Shown piece after piece: positions 11,371 to 23,715 of a DNA stretch of 58,768 nt. The stretch's first letter is position 1. The number at the start of each line of letters is the position of its first letter. The DNA is taken from assembly GCA_019693395.1 (NCBI GenBank), contig JAAMXP010003748.1, positions 1-58,768 on the forward strand, read 5' to 3'. Made by a program: the position numbers and the translations under genes. Origin of the DNA: Ettlia oleoabundans (taxonomy: Eukaryota > Chlorophyta > Chlorophyceae > Chlamydomonadales). The notes under the pieces are model-generated. The model worked only from the letters and a program-made list of their open reading frames with translations, did no database searches and had not been told where the DNA came from.

Positions 11371-14300
11371 ATGCAGCAGCTTGGGGAGCAGCAGTGGCCC
11401 ACATGGTGAGTTGAAGCGCATCAGCAGACCCTGCGACAACTGGCGGAGGCGCAGCCTGCCCAGAGCCCCACGCTTATGATCGTGGCTGAGCGCACAAGGC
11501 CGGGGAGTGAACAGCACGTGCTGTTGCGGAGGGCAGGCGGATTACTCGTGCAACTCACATGGGTGGGAGCGAGGGGTGGCTCCAAGGGCACTGACCTACC
11601 ACCTGTGCCCGCCCTCTCCGCCCGCCGCCCCACACTGCAGGCACAATGCGGCCAGGGATGCGTCCACGCGGGAGCAAGTGATACGTGCAGTGGTGAGCAA
11701 AGCGGGATTATATCTTGTTCAAGGTTTTGGGACAGTTGATTTTCATTTCATATATCAGAGCCTCTGCAAAAACGCCCGCGCCGCCTACCTGATGCACCGT
11801 CCACGACTAGCTTCCACCGTCCTCCTCAGTAACCTGTTGATTCCATTTCCCCTTGTCTCCCCCAATGTTGCAGTATCACTTGTTTGCGCGGCGCAAGCCG
11901 GACATGGCAGGTGCATAGCCGCTTGGCCTGCCAGAGGCCGCGCCCTGTGTGCCAGCTAATCCACCCACCCCCGCATGCTGCCATGTCACGCACCGTGCGG
12001 CAAAATGGCTTGTGGTGTTTATGCTTGCAGCTGGGACATACTACATGCATCGCTTGTGCTGTCCGGTTTCGCTGCAGGCCACTTCCAGCAAAACAAGCTG
12101 CCAGATTTTATACGGCGGCTTGAGGAGTCGCTGTATAAAATGGCGCCCAACTTGGTAGGCTGCTGGCCTGCGTCTACTAATGTTGCAGTTGCCCGGCCAC
12201 AGCGGAAGTCATAGTTGGTGTCGACCGCTGTAGTGTGTATAACTATATCAGAAAGTGACAGAGGAACCACTGGGGTGCTTGCTCAATGTGCCTGCAGGAG
12301 GAGTATGCGGATTTGAACACTCTGGAGCAGCGGCTGCAGCAGGTCGTGTCGCACATTGTGCGCAAGCCAGGCGCCGCCGCCAACCGGGCAACCAGCCACA
12401 GCGAGGGTCAGGGCGGTGCAGGCGGGGATGGCTTCATGCAGCAGCTCATGGGCACCGGCGGCGGCGGCGGCGACTCGCTCACGCCCAATTCAAACAGCCG
12501 GCAGCAGGCGGGGCAGATGGCACTGCTCTCGCAGCAGCAGCAGCAGCAGCAGATGGTGGCAGCGATGCCAAATGGGAACATGGCTTGGATGGATCCCGCA
12601 ATGGCTGTCCCCCAGCAGCATCTTCACACGCAGCAGCAGCAGCAACCGCCAACAGCTCAGCAGCCGGCAACACAGCAGCCGCAGCAGGTGCTGCCGGGTG
12701 GCGGCGGTGGCAACCAGCTGGCTGTGGCGGGGGCACCCGCGGGGCAGAGTACGGCAGAGAGTGCGCAGCGGGGTGGGGGTCAGAGCGGGGGCATGGACTA
12801 CGGTTTGCTTGGGGGCGTTGGTGGCGATGTGACGTCTGCCGCCACGATGCCGGCCGGCATGGCACGGCCGACATCGCGCGGCCCGCAGCAGCCGGGGTCA
12901 GGTGGTGCACCTGACCTAACAGGACTCACAGCTGCTCAGCTCAACCCAACCTACATGTCAAATGGTGCCCCGGTGCTGCTGCGCGGCGCGGGTGGCGGCG
13001 CATCTGGGGCAGGGACAGGGCTCATTGGCGGGCTGGTGCCTGCGGGCAACGGCATGCTGCCTTTAAACAGCAGCGGTGTGGGCGCTGCCTCGCTTATGCC
13101 CACAAATCAGCCAGTGATGCCTGTGCTGGGGGGAGGGGGCAGCCTGATGCCCCAGTTGAACTTGGATGCAGGCAGCATGGTACCGCAGATAAAGCTGGAG
13201 GCAAACAGCATGGCACCGCATGTAAAGCTGGAGGGTGGTGGTGGCATGGTGCCGGTAGGCGGGGGCTCTGCCGGCGGCATGATCAGCCTCACTCACCAGC
13301 AGCAGCAGCAGCAGCCGCTGGCGTTGCATCAGCAGCAGCAGCAGCACCAGCTGGGCACTGCCAATATGATGGGCGGAGCCTACGGGGGAATGATGATGCC
13401 AACATCAAATGGATTTGGTGGGTGGCAGCAAGGCTGCCCATTCCCCTTGGCTGCCTTGCTTTCTGCTGGCTGGTCCCCCCTCGTGGTCGGCTCCTGCCAC
13501 TTGCTGCTCCTGGCTGCTTCCTTCTGTTGTCAGTTGCATCTCACACTTGCTGGCAGCGCAGTTGCAGCTGCATACTGCCTCCGCTGTGCTCGGAATGTGT
13601 GTCTGTTGGGGCAGTGTGCTGCATTGTGTTGTCTAGAATTACGCAACGTGGTGTTGCGTCCCAACCAAACCCAGTGTTGCGCTGCTGGGTGGGATGTTTG
13701 CAGGCCAAGGCTTGATGCCGCTTGGAGGGCAGGGAGCAGGAGTGCATTCTCAGCACCCTGCTCTCATGCACCAGCACCAGCAGCAGCCGCCGATGCTCCA
13801 CCACCAGCAACAGCACCCGAACCAGCAGCACTTTATGGCGCAGCTGGCACACAGCGGGGCGCGGCAGAGCGCCGGTACACCGCCCCTGCCGCTCATGCAC
13901 CACCACCAGCAGCAGCAATCCATGGCAGGCGCAGCACCCATGTCGGTATCATTAGCGGGGGGTGCGGAGCAGAAGCCGCTACTAGTTACGGGGGCGGGAG
14001 AGGATCAGGCAGCGGCCCTGCCGGCTTTTAGTGTGGAGGCGGACCAGAGCTTCAACCTGCTGGGCAACGCCTATGCAGACGTAGATGGCCCGGTGGGTTG
14101 GGCGGATGCTGTCTGGGTGCTTTTGGGCGGGTGGTGGGTGGGATGTCGTGGCAAAGTTTGGGTTTGATTTGGATGTTGTTTGCAGAACATGCTTCACTCG
14201 CGGCTATCCCAGCAATCATGGCTCATCCCGGCTTGGGCACCTGCAGGCTGCGCAGCAGTTACCGGGCGTGCCCCCTGGCATTAAGGGCGAGGCGCGCAAG

Positions 14301-17300
14301 CAGCAGATCCTGAAGCAGCAGCGCTGGCTGCTCTTCCTGCGCCACTGCGCGCGGTGTCAGGTGCGCTCTGGTGACCCAAGGTTGTTGGGTTGAGAGCAGG
14401 AAAAGCATCCTGTGGAGTGCGCTCGTGTCCAGGGCTCATTACTACAACTCTTCACTGCAACTGTTGCCTGCTTGCACACAATTGGCTTCTGGTATTCAGC
14501 TGGAAGGGGGCATGTGCTCCACGACAGCTTGGTGGGCTCGGCATCTCTATGCCAGTCGAACCTCACTGGTGCTGCTGACCTTGGCGATTTCCCATGCATG
14601 ACTCGCCTATCACTCCTGCCCTGCTGCTGCCTAGCTTTACTGACCCACTTCCGCCTCAACCCACCCGCCCGCAGCTGCCTGAGGGTCAGTGCCAGTACGG
14701 GCGCAACTGCACCGTGGCCAAGCAGCTGTGGCAGCACCTGGTGACCTGCAAGGACCCAAACTGCGAGTATTCCAGGTGCGTTGCACACAATGCTGCTTGC
14801 ATCAAGTTTACGATGTGGGTTTGTAGCGAGGAAGGGCTGGTGTGCACTGCAGCGCAGTAGAACTTTCGCTGTGTCGTGCCGGTCTATCCTGGGCCCTGCC
14901 TGTGTTGTGCCTTCGTTGTCATTGCTGCAGATTCGCAGAAGCCTGCATCTGTTGCTGTGTGTTCTGGCACGCCCCCTGTATCACCTCCCTGTTTCGCTTC
15001 TGGACGATTGCTACACCACTGCCATCGACGCCACGTGCAGGTGCAAACCCAGCCGGGAGCTGCTGCGGCATCACCAGCAGTGTACCGCTCCAGACTGCCC
15101 CGTGTGCGCTCCAGTAAAGCAGTACGTTGGCAAGCAGAGACAGATGGTGTTCCATAAAAAGACAGGTGAGCAGTGTGTGTTGTTCGCGAGGTGGGTCAAT
15201 CAGTTGAGGTGAAGTTGCATGAGCAAGTGGAGCATCAACATGGTCGCGACGGCAACACGCGATCTCGTTCAAAATTCAAGCAGCCAGCGATTTTATGGGC
15301 TTCATCTGACCATCGGGCCTGTTTTCGTGCCCTGCCTGTCCGTGTTTCCCTGCCCTGCAGCCAGCCTGACCCCGGAGCTGCGGCAGAACTTGCTGCTGCA
15401 CCTGCAGCAGAACCCCAAGGACAGGGAGATGTTCCAGAAGCGGCACGGCGTGGATGCAAACACAATCTTCGCCACGCTGGACACCGGCAGCACCGGTGGC
15501 AGCGTCACTGTGGGTTTGACGGGGAGCGCCATGCCCTCCGCTGCAGCGTCGGCACCGGCGCAGGTCCCGCAGCTACCGGCCATTGCGACAGCCCTTGCAG
15601 CCACAGGCTCCGGCTTGCAAGGAGCTGCGCCCGCATCAGTGCTGCCCATGGTCAGCGGGGGTGCGGCGGGGGCAGGCATGACCTATGCATCACAGCAGCA
15701 GGCGGGGGTTGCTGGAGCTTCGCTGGCGCCCGCATACACTCTGGAGGTGAGTGAGCGGGCAGGGTCGCCATGTGTGTATTGTTGGTCAGGGAATGGAAAG
15801 TTTACCGTGTGCCATAGAAGCAAGGGCCCTGTTGCTTGGCCGTCGAGTTCGTGTCAGCAGCAAGGTAGAGCCACAAGGTAGATTACCTTACCCCCTGCAC
15901 CCCGAGCAGCCCAAAGCACACTAACACGCACCAAGCATTTGCATGTGTTGATGTTACGCGCCCTTCACCTCATCTCCCGCACGTCGTGTCCTGCCCCGTC
16001 ACGTCACGTCATGTCACGTCTGCAGGCGGTGTCTGCGCCCAAGCGGCAGCGCTTGCAGTCGCTGGCGAAACCGTTGGGCACCAGCCTGCTGGAATATTTG
16101 AGCGAGGAGCAGATACAGACGCACGTGGCAAAGCTGCAGAAGAAAGATGGGGTGCAGGGTGAGCTGCTGCCCTTGGGTTCTGGTGGTGTGGGGTGTGTGG
16201 TGTGTGTTGGGTGTGGGGTGGTTGTTGAGATGAATGGCGGCGGTGGCCGGAGGTGTGCCCAAGCTCAGGGTGTCAGCACGCTCTGGGTTCCACCTCACCG
16301 AGTACCAGCTGTCAAATGTTGCTGTCACTGCCCACTTCACCATGTCTCCAGCACAGCTCCCGCGCTGTGCCCGCATTCTTTCCCCCACGCCCTCTCTTGC
16401 CTGATTGTCTGCCTGTCTGCTCGCCTACCCGCCCGCTTGCCTGGCTGTGTGTTTGTAGTACGTGGTCTGCCCAAGGCGCCGCAGCCCGCCCTCCAGGGCG
16501 CAATGGTGCTGCAGGAAGCGGAGTCCAGCTGCAAGGTGTGCGGCCTCAACCGCCTCACATTTGAGCCGCCATCACTCTACTGCTTTGGCTGCGGCCAGCG
16601 CATCAAGCGCAACCAGGTGAGGGGCCAGGGGCCAGTTGGAAAGCAGGGTGCATTCTGTGACTGCAAGCTGGCTCGTGCACCGGCAGCTCGGCGTGCGTGG
16701 GGAGTTCTTGTAGTTAAACTGCCCTGTGCTGCATGGCCCCAGCCATCACGCTGGCCCCCTGCACTGCAGCTCATGGCACTTGTACTGCTGTCCGTATCCC
16801 CGCAGGTGTACTACGGCACGCCCACAACCCATGAGATCAAGGGCGTGTGGTGCCACCCCTGTTACCAGGTGCGTGGCCGGGAGAGGGGCCTGAGGCGTGC
16901 ATCAACTCGGATGCTGTGCACCAATTTGCGGAGCAACAGCAGAACATCTCCGCCCTTCCCTCCCTCTTTGTTGGACTTTGCCCTGCCATCACCGCCCATT
17001 TCCTCTCCGCTGCTGCACATGCGTGAACCAGCCCTATTATCACTGTCATTACTTTCTGTGTGTGTTCAGGAGATCAAGACTGACACGGTACCGCTCGAAG
17101 GCTTCAATCTCCGCAAGGCCGATCTGGAGAAGCGCAAAAACGACGACGAGGTGGGGTGGGGCGCTGTGGTGGGGGGGGGGAGTGTTGGGTGGTGGGGAGC
17201 ATGGCGTGCGACTGGGCGTGGTGGGGTCAGGTGGAGAGGGTTCCGTTTTGGCTGGGCGTGATCGGGCGTTTGCGCAGCGGGCATGCGCCCCACCCCTTAT

Positions 17301-20300
17301 GTTGTGCAACACCGGCTGCCATCCGCTGCCCAGTCTGAGCGGCTTTCTCACTCTCCACCTTGCTCCTGGATCTGTACCAAACTTTCACTCGTGTGCCGTG
17401 TGGCATGTGCTGTGTGTGTGCGCAGGTTGAGGAGGGCTGGGTGTGCTGCGACCTGTGTGAGGGCTGGGTGCACCAGATATGCGGGCTGTTCAACAAGGGG
17501 CGTAACGATGACTCCAAGGGCTTCCTCTGCCCCTTCTGCTTGTCTGACGGTTAGTGAGCACATCCCTTGGTTGCTGCTCTCTTCTTCCTGCATCATACGC
17601 CTTGCGTTGCTGGCTTGTACCCTGCTCCTGCCCCTCTCCTGCCCTTGGTACTGCCCTGCTCCTCTGCCCACAGAAGTTGAACCAGCAGTGCTTGCATCGA
17701 GCCGCCTGGTTAAAGAACTGCCGGTGTGGGCACCATGTTTGTTGCTGCGCCCGCTGGCTGGCTGACGTTGCCGCCACACCATCGGACACCAACCTGCCCC
17801 ACCACACCCCATGCATTTGTCCCCAGGTTTCCTACCCAAACCAACCCTTTGTCGCCTGTTTTGCCCACCCACCCCCAAACACCAACAGGTCTGCGATCTG
17901 GCGAGCGGCAGGTGCCCTCTGAGCGGCCCCAGGCCATGCTCACGGCACGGGACCTGCCCACATGCGACCTGTCAGACCACCTGCAGAAGAGGCTTGAGCG
18001 TGCACTGGCAGCTGAGCGTGTGCAGCGTGCGGCAATGGAGGGGCGGCACCCCTCGCAGGTCCGCACCGCAGAGGGGCTCACAGGTGAGGCCAGAGGGTAT
18101 ACGGGGTGCTGAGGAGTTGTGGTGATCTGGTTCTGGCGATGAGGGAGCGGGGTGCCTGGGAATGGGTCGCCTGGCGGTAGTGTAGGAGCATGTCGTCTGC
18201 TCGGCTCATTTTCAACAAGCCCAACGCTCAACAGATTGCCTGCCCACACGCCCATCTTCATTCCTCACCACTCACCATTGTTGCTCTTCCCTCTTCCATC
18301 CTTACCATTCCCGTATTGCTTCCTGCTCCCACTACAGTGCGCGTGATCAACAATGTGGTGAAGCGCAACGACGTGCGGCCGCGGCTGCACAATGCGGTGC
18401 AGGGGCAGGGATACCCAGAGGCATTCATGTACAGACAAAAGGTGCGGTAAAAGGGGCGGTACCAGGGTGCACATTCAGGGGCCAGGCAGCACCACTGCCG
18501 TGCAAAGACAAGCAAGCAGCACGGTGCGGCTCTGCCGGTGACGAGCTGCTTCATGTGCTGTGGTTTCACCCCTATGGGGAAGCTGTCTTGACACGGACCC
18601 ACAGACACAGCCCTGGCCTCTGCTGCTTGGGCTGCCCAGCTGTCGGAATGGCGTTTTGAACACACCCTCACAGACTGACGTTTCCCGTACCCCTGATTCT
18701 ATACTGCCCTCACGTTCCCTCGCCACCACCCCCGCCATCATCTCTGCAGGTCATGCTGCTGTTTCAGAACATAGACGGCGTGGACCTGTGCCTGTACTGC
18801 CTGTACATGCAAGAGTACGGCGACGATGTACCGCCGCCCAACAGAAAATCAGGTGGGTGCTGAGGCAGACGGTCTTCCCTTGCTCCCTCACCCAAAAGTG
18901 GTTGGCTGGATTTGTTGTTATGCCACCCCCCAATGTACCACTCACCTTCATCCACAGTACCTGCCATGCCGCCGTACCACGTGATCCCCGGTTTTGCGGG
19001 CTTCAAAATCCGTATGGTAAATGCACTGCATCTATGTGCCTGTTCTGCAGTGTACCTGTCGTATCTTGATTCGGTCAAGTACTTCCAGCCTGAGGATGTG
19101 GTGGCGGCTGGACGGGGGTGTGCCCTCAGGACCATGGTCTACCACGAGCTGCTGCTGGGGTGAGGCAACACACCCAGCCACACATCTCTGCTTTCTTGGG
19201 AGAATTGTTGATTCTTGGCAACAATGAAGGACATCTCTTTTCTCGAGGGGAAAGGAGGGTGGGGAAGGAAGCGCTGAGTGTACCTTGCCTTTGGAACACT
19301 GGCATACCTGCTTGTTGCCCCCAGCACTGCTTTGGCACTCACTTCAGGCTCATATTCCTCCCGCGTTCCCCTCTACCTTCCCTGCAGTTACCTTGAGTAC
19401 GTCAAGGCCCGCGGCTTCAACTCCATGTTCATTTGGGCCTGCCCTCCCCTGGCGGTGAGTCCAAGGAATCCTAGTTGTTGCCTCTGGTTGGCTGCTGCAG
19501 CAATAGGAGCCTGCCGGCTGTGATCTGTTGAACATGGCAGCCCTGCCCTTGTTGCTTTTGCTGGTGCTCTTGGCCTCAGTTTGCCGTGTTGAGTTAGCTG
19601 CCGTTGTGTTGTGTCCCTACCTCATGTACTGCGCCTGTACCACCACCTGTACCGCAGGGTGATGACTACATCCTGTACTGCCATCCGGGCAAGCAGAAGA
19701 CGCCGCGCAGTGACAGGCTGCGGGAGTGGTACCACGTCATGCTCAACAAGGTACTAATGGTACTGCTGTTTTGATGGTACTGCTCCACTGGTTCCAGGCA
19801 ACTCCAGTGGCTGCTGACAGCGTAGCGACAGATGGCACCGTTGCTGGTTCTTCCTATGGCTGAGCCACTTTGCAGCGCTGTGCTGTGGTCATCAGCAGCG
19901 CCAACTTCTGCTGTACTGACTGTACTGCTCTGCACTGTTTCATATAAGTGCAGGCCAAGGATGAGGGCACTGTCACCTATGTGTCCAACATGTGGGACAC
20001 CTATTTTGAGGGGGGCAGGGACCATAGGCTGGACAACCTCTCAGTCATGCAGCTGCCATACTATGACGGTGAGTGGAAGGCTGGGTTTGTCTCTGCCGGA
20101 TTCGTCTCTTACCTTTCAGCTGTACATTGGCTGTTCTTCAACATAATGTAACAACAACGCGGGCGCTTGGGCCAGCTACCATATGTTGGCTGTGAGTTAC
20201 ATCCTTCCTTGTCATGCCAGCACACTGCTCACCCTGGATGGCACCCTCACTTGCTGCAGGGGACTACTGGCCGGGTGAGGCGGAGAACCTGCTGGCTAGC

Positions 20301-23300
20301 ATCACCAGCGAGACAGCGGGTGGCGGCAAGGGCGGCAAGCCGCTGGGCAACAAGGGCAGCACCAGCAGCAGCCGCAGCAAGGCCAGCCTGAAGACCAAGG
20401 CGCGGGCGGGACCGGCCAGCGGTACAACCACGGAGGAACTGCTGCGGCGGCTGGGGGACACGATTCAGGTGTGTGGGGGTAGGGTGGGGGCTGGGTGTCT
20501 TTGTGGGCGGGTCGTTGAGCATGGAAGTGTAATGAGTATAACACTGCTTAAAACTTATTGTTCGAATAGGTGAAGCATGAGCCATGGGGGTGAGTGCAGT
20601 AGAGAAGCAGCAGGGTGGCAGCCGTGAGGCTTGGCTGCTGTGCCTGCCATGGTCTCCAGTATACGTGTATTGATTCCTGCTGTGCACGGTTTGGTCATGG
20701 CGTCACATCGTGCAGGGCATGCGGGAGGACTTCATTGTAGTACACCTTCAGGAGCCCTGCTCGTACTGCCGAGAGTACATGTCTGGCGGGCACCGGTGAG
20801 TCGCAGGGCGGGGATGGGTGGGCGCGGTGGGCTGTGGTGGGGGAGCACCGGAGAGTTTGGTTGTCTGGCAATGACTGGTGCAGCACGCCAAAGTGTTTGG
20901 ACCGCACTATGGAGAGCACCATTGATGAACGTGTTGGTGGCTTGTTCGCAGATTTGCGAAACTGGCATGCCTCCAAACACCTCCCATGCTTTCTCCCTGC
21001 CCCATTCTGTCTTCTCCCATTTGCCTCGCCTGCAGCTACTTCCACCCCTCCCCTCCCCAGAAGGTGGTGGTGCGGAGCGAGCGCACTTTCGACGGCATCA
21101 ACCTTGAAAAGCCCGGTAGTGAGGCCAGCAGGACGGGTGAGGCGGGATGCTGCCTGGCGGGCAGATGGGGGTGGGCTGCCTGGGTCTTCTTCCCTCCTGT
21201 GCTTCCAGCCCGAACACGGAAACAGTGTTGTTAAAGTGTCTCTGCACCACAGGTCAGCCACTCCTCACCCCTGTTGTGCTCTGCAACAATGGGTGTAATT
21301 TATCGCATCACATGTTACATAACAAGTGAAGTGCTGCACCCGCTACACCCACTTCACTTACCCACTGCTCTCTTGCCGTTTCATCCCGCCTGTGCAGTCA
21401 CCTACACCCGCTTTGCCCTGTGCAACAAGTGCTACAGCAAGGAGATAGCGGGTCAGGGCAAGGGGCTGCCGCCCGGCATGCAGCTGCAGGAGCTGCTGCC
21501 CGCTCCCAACCCGCTCATACCGCGGACGGTGGACACGGTGCAGGAGATGGAGAATGAGTTCTTTGACACACGCACGGTGAGCGTCGGAGGCCTGCCCCTG
21601 TGATCGATAAGCTTAGCATTGCGTGATTTTACAATAGCGGCGGTGGGGGTGGCGGTGGTGGTGGCGGTTTTCCCCTCCTACCCGTCCTCTCCCGGTGTGC
21701 GACAGCCTTTGGCACTCAGCTTGTGACACATGACGCTTTTGCGCAAGTTACGTCTGGCCTTGCTTTCAATTCTTGTTTTTCTGCCAGACTCGGTCCTGAC
21801 CAGCGTGTATTTGCCACCTGCAGGCCTTCCTGAGCCTGTGCCAGGGCAACCACTATCAATTTGACTCTCTGCGCCGCGCCAAGCACTCATCCATGATGGT
21901 GCTCTACCACCTGCACAACCCCACGGTGAGGGAAGGGGCTGATGTAGCACATGGGGGGGAAAAGGCTCTCAGCTTGGGCGACCCCTAGTTACAACTGGGT
22001 GTACCTGTTTGCCAGCTCCTCTGTGTGCAACCTGGCCGCCACACATCCCTGAGGTCCACCCCTTCAAGTGTGCTACCCCTAACCCCAACCCCGCTCACCC
22101 ACCCCACCTCCTCCTGCCCAATTTTAGGCCCCCGCGTTCACCTGCACCTGCAACATCTGCAACCGCGAGATCCAGGGCGGGGAGGGCTTCCGCTGCACCA
22201 CATGCCCGGGTACGCGCCTGCCTGGTTGCATCTGAGTCGATACGCGGGAATGTTGTGTATACCTTGTCTGTAATCGCGTCCTCAGGCGTGCCAACAGTGT
22301 AGGTTATGAATGAAGCAGGCAGGCAGCGCAGGCAGCCCTGTTTCGGGCCAAACCTGTGTGTTGCAGCATGCACGGTATCGCTCTCCTTTCACACCATGGG
22401 AAGTCACATGTGGCTGGCGCACCCATATACCCATTCCTGACGCCATCCCTAGCCCTGCCATGAGCTTGCCTAATCTGGCCCCTGCTTTCCTCCCGGCCCC
22501 GCAGACTTTGACATGTGCAGCCAGTGCATGATGAACCCCGCAGTGCCGCGCCACGAGCACCCCCTGGTGGTGAGCCAATGGCAGCCTTCCCTACCCCAGC
22601 TCTGCCTTATCTAGTGCAGCTCAGCCTAGGCAGCCTAGCAAACCTAGTCCTGCGCTGTGAGGACCAGCCTAGCCTAGCCTGGGGTGGCTGCTCGCCTCCC
22701 ATGCCACTGCCGACAGCATTACCCGCTACTTCAACAGCAACTCTCCATCCTTTTGAGCGCCGCCCCATGCCCAACAAGTATCGACAGACTACCGCCATCC
22801 CACCAACCAACCAAATGCAATCAACTGTTTGCTGTCTTGTGGTGCAGCGCACGGCGCGGGACATAGACGAGCGGCGCAACCGCCTCTCAAAGGAGCAGCT
22901 GGCGGCACGCAACAAGGCGCTGCACCGCACCATGCAGGCACGCAATCGCATATAAGGGGGTGTTGGGCACAGGGCAGGGTCGGGTTGCATTGCACCATGT
23001 TCGTCAGTGGTGCTTGGGTTACATTTATCCAAGTCCTGGCAGCATCCTGTAGTTTATTTGGTGGCGATTCTATTGCCCCCACCCGAGTTCTATTGCCAGC
23101 CAGGTTCCCACCCAACCCAACCCCTGCCTTCCACCTGCAGGTGCTCCAGCACGCCAGCGAGTGCCAGGACCCGCTCTGCCCCAGCACCAGCTGCGCACGG
23201 GTCAAAGCCATGTACAACCACGCGATGTCATGCCGAACGAAGCTGGCTGGAAACTGCCAGTACTGCAGGTGGGCACACCGCGCCAACCCACCCTGCGGAT

Positions 23301-23715
23301 GTGGCGCTTTTGTGCCCGTTGTGCTGCTTTCCTGCCACCGTGCCGCCTGTGCCAAACCAGTTGTTTGTGTCACATGGTCGCTGGGCAGGTGGTCAAACCC
23401 TCGCTGGGCCCCTGCATGCCTGCGCCACCGTTCCCACGCCAACCACGAGAGTTGCAGTCTTCAACCCATTTTCTGGCTTGGTGTTGTTGCTTATTCTTCG
23501 TTCCTTCTTCCTTTCTGCCTTTCCTCCCTTGCCTGCCCGTCTGCAGGCGCATGTGGATGCTGCTGCAGATGCACACCCAGCAGTGCACCGAGCCCAACTG
23601 CCAGGTGCCGCGCTGCACGCAGCTGCGCAACATGCGGCGGCAGCAGGCGGCGCGCGCAGAGGACAAGCGGAGGGCCGCGTACCGCACAATGGTGCGCCAG
23701 CAGACCACAGCATGA
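11371..23715 (+). CDS. HAC: CBP/p300-type (plant HAC) histone acetyltransferase, 32 exons
   Basis: Transcriptional coactivator that acetylates histones in the nucleus. The 32 exons total 4986 bases (1661 residues). Exons: 11371-11405, 11641-11692, 11874-11910, 12078-12154, 12298-13417, 13704-14092, 14247-14360, 14675-14775, 15041-15165, 15361-15746, 16026-16158, 16459-16616, 16806-16868, 17070-17150, 17426-17549, 17889-18083, 18338-18441, 18750-18852, 19051-19159, 19388-19454, 19658-19750, 19954-20068, 20260-20468, 20716-20795, 21036-21136, 21398-21576, 21824-21925, 22128-22209, 22505-22569, 22848-22937, 23141-23268, 23547-23715. Domain order: KIX-like (about 9-88), Gln/Gly/Met-rich linker (90-565), TAZ1 (590-680), PHD with preceding Cys motifs (875-998), HAT (1000-1480) including [29 protein letters not shown] and [10 protein letters not shown] finger (1487-1530), TAZ2 (1560-1640). 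No bromodomain is seen, as in plant HACs. The last-but-one intron uses a GC donor. Exon 7 could start slightly earlier. Confidence 0.93.
12531..12552 (+). repeat. CAG repeat coding for polyglutamine in HAC
   Basis: About seven CAG codons in a row. Similar shorter CAG tracts recur nearby at about 12633-12650, 13299-13315 and 13331-13346, all in the disordered linker of the acetyltransferase. Confidence 0.85.
15997..16020 (+). repeat. CGTCA pentamer repeat next to a splice acceptor
   Basis: CGTCACGTCACGTCATGTCA followed by CGTC and then the acceptor TGCAG of HAC intron 10. It stands where a pyrimidine tract would be expected. Confidence 0.75.
22603..22690 (+). repeat. Imperfect CCTAG/AGCCTAG repeats in HAC intron 29
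   Basis: Repeated CAGCCTAG and AACCTAG units. The tract lies wholly inside the intron between the ZZ-finger exon and the following exon. Confidence 0.7.

Noticed and set aside
14183..14246. Earlier acceptor for HAC exon 7 reading [10 protein letters not shown]
   Set aside because: In phase with exon 6 it soon meets a stop. Only the acceptor before 14247 leads in frame into the TAZ1 exon.
18958..19016. Open segment with AG and GT borders inside the HAC acetyltransferase region, reading [13 protein letters not shown]
   Set aside because: Joining 18852 directly to 19051 gives the conserved [16 protein letters not shown]. Including this 59-base segment breaks the frame of the next exon. It could at most be a frame-breaking alternative exon.
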